Below are positions 6,975 to 10,661 of a DNA stretch of 10,661 bases, one piece after another. Made by a program: the position numbers and the translations under genes. The stretch is taken from contig CAZCZS010000055.1 of assembly GCA_964503355.1 (NCBI GenBank), positions 1 through 10,661 of the forward strand, in the 5' to 3' direction. Every line of letters begins with the position of its first letter. Within the stretch, counting starts at the first letter, position 1. The stretch comes from Mesoaciditoga sp964503355 (GTDB lineage: Bacteria; Thermotogota; Thermotogae; Mesoaciditogales; Mesoaciditogaceae). The notes beneath the pieces were generated by a model. The model was not told where the DNA came from. It searched no databases and saw nothing but the letters and a program-made list of their open reading frames with translations.

Positions 6975-7024
6975 AAAATTGAATTATGTATTAATGAAAT
7001 TTTAATAAGAGATAATTCAATTTT
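6975..7024. repeat. AT-rich inverted repeat between the ABC operon and the lipoprotein gene
   Basis: A perfect 13-base inverted repeat, AAAATTGAATTAT (6975-6987) and ATAATTCAATTTT (7012-7024), encloses an inner 6-base pair, TATTAA (6989-6994) and TTAATA (7002-7007). It starts two bases after the dppF stop codon. Read on the minus strand the hairpin ends in TTTT, so it may be a weak terminator or an RNA-stabilising 3' hairpin for the ABC operon; an operator for the lipoprotein gene is the alternative. The low GC weakens a terminator reading. Confidence 0.5.
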
Positions 7025-7025
7025 A

Positions 7026-8018
7026 TCACATTTTTTTCGAAAGTGGAAAATGGCATCTTACAAAATGAGTTTCAGATAAATTCACAAAAGGAGGGGCCTT
7101 TTCTTCACAAATTTTCTTCGCGTAAGGGCACCTTGTATGAAAACGACATCCACTTGGTGGGTTAACGGAACTTGGAATCTCACCTTTTGGAATGGTTTTT
7201 TTCTTTCTTAAGTGAGGGTCTGGATTGGGAATGGAATTCATGAGAAGATATGTATAAGGATGAGATGTCTGATTGAATATCTCTTCTTTCGTTCCCATTT
7301 CCACAATTTGTCCCAAGTACATCACGGCCACATAATCTGCCATGTAATCAACTACGGCCAGATCGTGAGTGATGAATAAATACGTCAAATCGAGAGAGTC
7401 TTTTAATTCCTTTAGCATTTTTAGAATGATGGCTTGCACTGAGACATCCAACGCGGATGTGGGCTCATCCAAAACGAGAAATTCTGGTTTTAACACTATG
7501 GCGCGCGCAGTTGCTATCCTTTGTCGTTGTCCTCCGCTGAATTCGTGAGGATATCGAAACATATGTTCTTCCCTTAATCCCACTCTTTCAAGTGTTTCCT
7601 TCACTTTATCCATGATTTCATTTGAAGACATGTGAAAATGTATTTTCAATCCTTCACCCACTATGTCTTTCACGAGTTTTCTTGGATGAAGAGAGTTGTA
7701 AGGATCTTGGGATATTATCTGCATTTTTTTCCTGAATTTTCTGAGTTCCTTCAGGTTCATCTTCGTCAGATCTTCATCTTTGTAAAGAATCTTGCCCGCC
7801 GTGGGTTCTATCAATCTTAAGACGGTTCGCGCAAGAGTGGTTTTACCCGAACCGGATTCGCCCACAACTGCAAATATACTTTTTCTTGGGATTTTAAAAG
7901 ATACGTCGTCTACGGCTTTCACTTGTAAAGGCTTTCTAAAAGGCCCTCTACTTAAAGGAAAATATTTCTTTAAAGATTTCACTTCGACAAGAGTGTCGCT
8001 GGCCACTTCAATTTTCAT
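7026..8018 (-). CDS. dppF: Peptide/oligosaccharide ABC importer ATPase, DppF/OppF type
   Basis: This 330-residue cytoplasmic ATPase powers a peptide/opine/nickel-family importer. Walker A is GESGSGKTT (53-61), the Q-loop glutamine is in SQDPYNSLHPR (103-113), the signature is FSGGQRQR (160-167), Walker B is LVLDEPTSALD (181-191) and the switch histidine is in FITHDL (215-220). The C-terminal oligo_HPY region has SHPYTYLLM and NPPSGCRFHTRCP, with Cys at 291, 297, 304 and 322. Such four-Cys sets bind a [4Fe-4S] cluster in some DppD proteins; for this one it is inference. Its ATG overlaps the dppD stop by 4 bases (ATGA), and AAGGTG lies upstream inside dppD. It is the last gene of the operon. 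In Thermotogae this transporter family often carries oligosaccharides, so the substrate is open. Confidence 0.93.
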   Translation of the reverse strand: MKIEVASDTLVEVKSLKKYFPLSRGPFRKPLQVKAVDDVSFKIPRKSIFAVVGESGSGKTTLARTVLRLIEPTAGKILYKDEDLTKMNLKELRKFRKKMQIISQDPYNSLHPRKLVKDIVGEGLKIHFHMSSNEIMDKVKETLERVGLREEHMFRYPHEFSGGQRQRIATARAIVLKPEFLVLDEPTSALDVSVQAIILKMLKELKDSLDLTYLFITHDLAVVDYMADYVAVMYLGQIVEMGTKEEIFNQTSHPYTYLLMNSIPNPDPHLRKKKTIPKGEIPSSVNPPSGCRFHTRCPYAKKICEEKAPPFVNLSETHFVRCHFPLSKKM

Positions 8019-8978
8019 GTTTTTTCACCTTCTTGCGAATAAAGATGACAAGCCACGTAGTGGTTTGGTTCCACTTCTACAAGGGGTGGTAACGACTTTT
8101 CGCAAATTTTCATAGCTTGAGGGCATCTTGGATGGAATCTGCATCCGCTTGGAGGATTGACGAGATCCGGAACACTTCCGGAGATACCAACCAATTCTTC
8201 AGAACGTCCAACTTTCGGTACTGCCATCAAAAGCCCTTTTGTATAAGGATGAAGAGGATGATCGAATATTTCAAAAATATCGCCGTATTCCACAACGTTT
8301 CCCGCGTACATGACGGCCACCTTGTCACAAAATTCAGCTGCAACTCCCATATCGTGGGTGATGAGGATCACGGCGTTTCCCATTTCACTTACCAATTCGT
8401 CTAAGAGCTTCATTATTTGAGCTTGAATGGTAACATCAAGTGCAGAAGTGGGTTCGTCCGCTATCAAAAGTTTTGGATGAACCACGAGAGCCATTGCGAT
8501 CATCACCCTTTGAGCCATTCCACCGCTGAGCTCATGCGGATACAATTTCATGGTTCTTTTGGCATCTAATCCCACCATTTCAAGTATTTTGAAAACTTCG
8601 GGATAAGCGTCTTTTATAGGGATTCCATTCGTTATGGAAACGCTTTCTGCTACCTGATATCCCACTTTCATGACGGGATTTAAAGCGGATATCGGTTCTT
8701 GGAATATCATCGACATTTCTCTACCACGGATCTTGTATATCTCATCTTTGCTCATTTTTTGCATGGATTGACCTTCAAAGAAAACATCGCCTTCCACTAT
8801 TTCACCTGGCTGTTCTATGAGATTCATTATAGCCAAAGATGTTACGGACTTTCCACAACCAGTTTCTCCTATGATGCCCAATCTTTCTCCATGGTTCNNN
8901 NNNNNNNGCTTTTATAATTCCTCTGTAAGTGTAAAAAACCACTTTCAAGTCTTTGACATCTAAAAGATCTCCGCGCAT
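8015..8978 (-). CDS. dppD: Peptide/oligosaccharide ABC importer ATPase, DppD/OppD type, split by an assembly gap
   Basis: This is the partner ATPase of dppF. The N-terminal piece (8908-8978) starts at an ATG with AAGGAG eight bases upstream and reads MRGDLLDVKDLKVVFYTYRG and then IIKA. After the N-run the frame resumes as HGERLGIIGE with Walker A GETGCGKS, then the Q-loop FQEPISALNP, signature LSGGMAQR, Walker B LLIADEPTSALD, switch LITHDM and a C-terminal GCRFHPRCP segment with four Cys. With exactly 10 unknown bases the two pieces are out of frame; about eight residues (24 bases) are missing by comparison with dppF, giving a normal length near 325 residues. The gene is therefore probably intact, not a pseudogene. 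Its ribosome site lies in the last codons of dppC, whose stop is 4 bases upstream. Confidence 0.9.
8898..8907. other. Assembly gap (10 N) inside dppD
   Basis: Ten undetermined bases interrupt dppD between the Lys-Ala at the end of its first strand and the Asn-His-Gly-Glu-Arg preceding Walker A. The run is most likely a placeholder of fixed length. Confidence 0.97.
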
Positions 8979-8982
8979 CTTT

Positions 8983-9876
8983 TCATCTCCTTAGCCTTGG
9001 ATCCATTATGTCTCTTATTCCATCTCCCAGGAAGTTGAATCCCAAAACAACAATCGCTATGGCTATACCGGGAAATGTGGAAATCCACCATTGTCCAACC
9101 AAATAGCTTCTCCCATCGCTAACCATTGCTCCCCATTCGGGAAGAGGTGGTCTCACACCAAGTCCAAGAAAACCAAGTCCAGCTGCCGTCAAGATGATCG
9201 TTCCCATTCTTAAAGTCAATTGCACAAGAATAGGAGAAAGACACATTGGAAGCACGTGAAGGAACATTATTCGCAGATTTCCCGCTCCAATGGAACGTAT
9301 GGCTTCTATGTATGGCTGCTTTTTTACCTTCAAAGCTTCCGCCCTTGCAAGACGCGCAAAAACCGTCCATCCCACGACTGAAATGGCTATTATGGTATTG
9401 GTGAGACTAGGTCCCAAAGCCGCGGCGAAAGCCATCGCGAGAACAAGACTTGGAAAAGCGAGGAACATGTCTGTCGTTCTCATGATTATTTCATCAACTG
9501 CTCCTCCAAAATAACCGGCTATCACTCCCAACAACGTTCCCAATCCACCACTTATTAAAGAAACAAGAAATATTATCCATATTTCTATTCGAGAACCATA
9601 AATGACCCGGCTGAAAATATCGCGTCCAAATTGATCCGTTCCGAAGAAATGGCTCCAGCTTGGAGGCTGTAAGCGTTGAGCCATGTTGTTCGCGAATGGA
9701 TCGTATGGAGCGATAAGAGGAGCAAAGATGACAACGAGAAGAAATATGCCTATAACAACGCTGCCTATCAACGCAAGCTTTGTATTTTTCCAGAGATATA
9801 CGGTGTGTTTCCAATCTTCAATTATAGGTTCTCTTCTTTTTATGAATTCTCTAAATCTTTCACTAATAGCTGGCAT
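8983..9876 (-). CDS. dppC: ABC importer permease, DppC/OppC type
   Basis: The 297-residue inner-membrane permease has a cytoplasmic N-terminus and an OppC_N-type first membrane segment (about 34-57) leading into APLIAPYDPF. The conserved periplasmic block HFFGTDQFGRDIFSRVIYG spans 76-94. About five further membrane segments follow. The EAA loop that docks onto the ATPases is around 180-210 (AEALKVKK through EAIRSIGAGNLRIMFLHVLP). The C-terminus LGFLGLGVRPPLPEWG and GDGIRDIMDPRLRR is standard for DppC. The ATG at 9876 follows GGAGGTG with a 7-base spacer after the GGAGG core; the frame stays open far upstream but that part is dppB read out of frame. The gap to dppB is 14 bases. Confidence 0.95.
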   Translation of the reverse strand: MPAISERFREFIKRREPIIEDWKHTVYLWKNTKLALIGSVVIGIFLLVVIFAPLIAPYDPFANNMAQRLQPPSWSHFFGTDQFGRDIFSRVIYGSRIEIWIIFLVSLISGGLGTLLGVIAGYFGGAVDEIIMRTTDMFLAFPSLVLAMAFAAALGPSLTNTIIAISVVGWTVFARLARAEALKVKKQPYIEAIRSIGAGNLRIMFLHVLPMCLSPILVQLTLRMGTIILTAAGLGFLGLGVRPPLPEWGAMVSDGRSYLVGQWWISTFPGIAIAIVVLGFNFLGDGIRDIMDPRLRR

Positions 9877-9890
9877 AAAAACACCTCCGA

Positions 9891-10661
9891 TCACGTTCTC
9901 ATTCGTGGATCGAGAGCAGCGTACGTCAGATCGACGGCCAAATTGGCCAACGAATAGGCAAGGGCTATAAAGAAGGTACCTCCCATTATTGCCGGATAAT
10001 CTAAGACGAGAAGGGCATTGACTATATACCTCCCAAGTCCCGGCCAACCGAATATTGTTTCCGTTAAAACCGCTCCTTCCAAAAGACTTCCAAATGTCAA
10101 GCCGATGACGGTGATAACTGGGATAAGCGAATTTCTCAGGGCATGACGGTAGATAACCGTTCTTTTGGAAAGTCCTTTGGCTTTGGCCGTTCTTATGAAA
10201 TCTTGTCTTAGCACATCTAACATGCTGGCCCTTGTTATCCTGGCTATCGAAGCGGTCGCGGCGTACCCAAGCACTATCGATGGAAGAATTATGTGACGAA
10301 AACCATCCCAAGCGGCTTGCCAATTTCCGGTTAATATCGAATCGAAGATCACCATGCCGGTTATATGTTGTGGTGGTATGGTAAATAAACTCAATTGTCC
10401 CGTGCCGGGAAGCCATCCTAAAAGATAATAGAATATCAGTAACAGTATGAGACCTGTCCAAAAGACGGGCATGGAAACTCCTAAAATGGAAAAAATTCGT
10501 GAGAAGTGATCTAACCAGCTGTTACGATGAACGGCGGATACAATTCCCAGCACCACTCCCAATATAATAGAGAATAGGATCGAACGTATCGCCAGTCCCA
10601 TCGTTGCTGGAAAGTATTCACATATATCTTGAATAACTGAACGGATGGATTTTGAAGATGT
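9891..10661 (-). CDS. dppB: ABC importer permease, DppB/OppB type, 5' end beyond the window
   Basis: The visible 256 residues lack the N-terminus. The frame is open to the right edge and begins within the family pattern, with DICEYFPATMGLAIRSI just before the membrane segment ILFSIILGVVLGIVSA, comparable to the ERLPATLELAL region of other DppB proteins. Further matches are the GVSMPVFWTGLILLLIF segment, the WLPGTGQL loop, the EAA-like loop RASMLDVLRQDFIRTAKAKG continuing to YRHALRNSLIPVI, the GWPGLGRYIVNALL block and the C-terminal DLTYAALDPRMR. It pairs with DppC to form the translocation path. Any ATG inside the window, such as that at 10601, is internal and not the start. The promoter and any substrate-binding protein gene must lie beyond the edge. 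Confidence 0.93.
   Translation of the reverse strand, partial: TSSKSIRSVIQDICEYFPATMGLAIRSILFSIILGVVLGIVSAVHRNSWLDHFSRIFSILGVSMPVFWTGLILLLIFYYLLGWLPGTGQLSLFTIPPQHITGMVIFDSILTGNWQAAWDGFRHIILPSIVLGYAATASIARITRASMLDVLRQDFIRTAKAKGLSKRTVIYRHALRNSLIPVITVIGLTFGSLLEGAVLTETIFGWPGLGRYIVNALLVLDYPAIMGGTFFIALAYSLANLAVDLTYAALDPRMRT

Noticed and set aside
9877..10461. Long N-terminal extension of the dppC frame
   Set aside because: The extension is dppB sequence read in another frame, has low-complexity His/Arg-rich content, and the GGAGGTG site marks the true start at 9876.
1..10661. CRISPR arrays, tRNA or rRNA genes, insertion sequences and att sites
   Set aside because: No regularly spaced direct repeats, no tRNA-like cloverleaf, no transposase, integrase or terminal repeats were seen on either strand.

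Overview
The window looks like a chromosomal segment from a diderm, probably thermophilic bacterium, most likely of the Thermotogae. This assignment is an inference from the short 197-residue EF-Ts, the Lys/Glu-rich AT-leaning proteins, the FapA type, strong GGAGG ribosome sites, and a secreted protein ending in Phe that resembles an outer-membrane barrel. No database search was possible. The sequence comes from a draft assembly, because a 10-N gap falls inside a gene.

Left part, minus strand (1-1749): a fapA (DUF342) gene, followed downstream by the first codons of a gene that runs off the left edge. A 144-bp divergent intergenic region separates fapA from a plus-strand group.

Plus strand (1894-6045): degV, an unrecognised 107-residue helical protein, a GatB/YqeY-domain gene and kdd (L-erythro-3,5-diaminohexanoate dehydrogenase of lysine fermentation) are closely packed and look like one transcription unit. 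After kdd a promoter-like sequence precedes tsf (EF-Ts), and pyrH (UMP kinase) follows. A clean intrinsic-terminator hairpin lies between tsf and pyrH, so pyrH expression probably depends on partial read-through. The usual outer partners of this pair, rpsB before tsf and frr after pyrH, are absent. pyrH ends in a bidirectional terminator shared with the converging minus-strand genes.

Minus strand (6092-6956): a two-gene unit encodes a small lipoprotein and a small secreted beta-rich protein that may sit in the outer membrane. Neither is assigned a function.

Minus strand (7026-10661): a peptide/oligosaccharide-type ABC importer operon in the order dppB (5' end beyond the right edge), dppC, dppD, dppF. 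Spacing is tight and dppD/dppF overlap by 4 bases. The gap lies in dppD near its start; frame and homology both indicate that about 24 bases are missing, not 10. No substrate-binding protein gene is present in the window.

Most of the window is ordinary core and transport content. The best leads are the tsf/pyrH attenuator, kdd beside a translation gene, and the lipoprotein-barrel pair.
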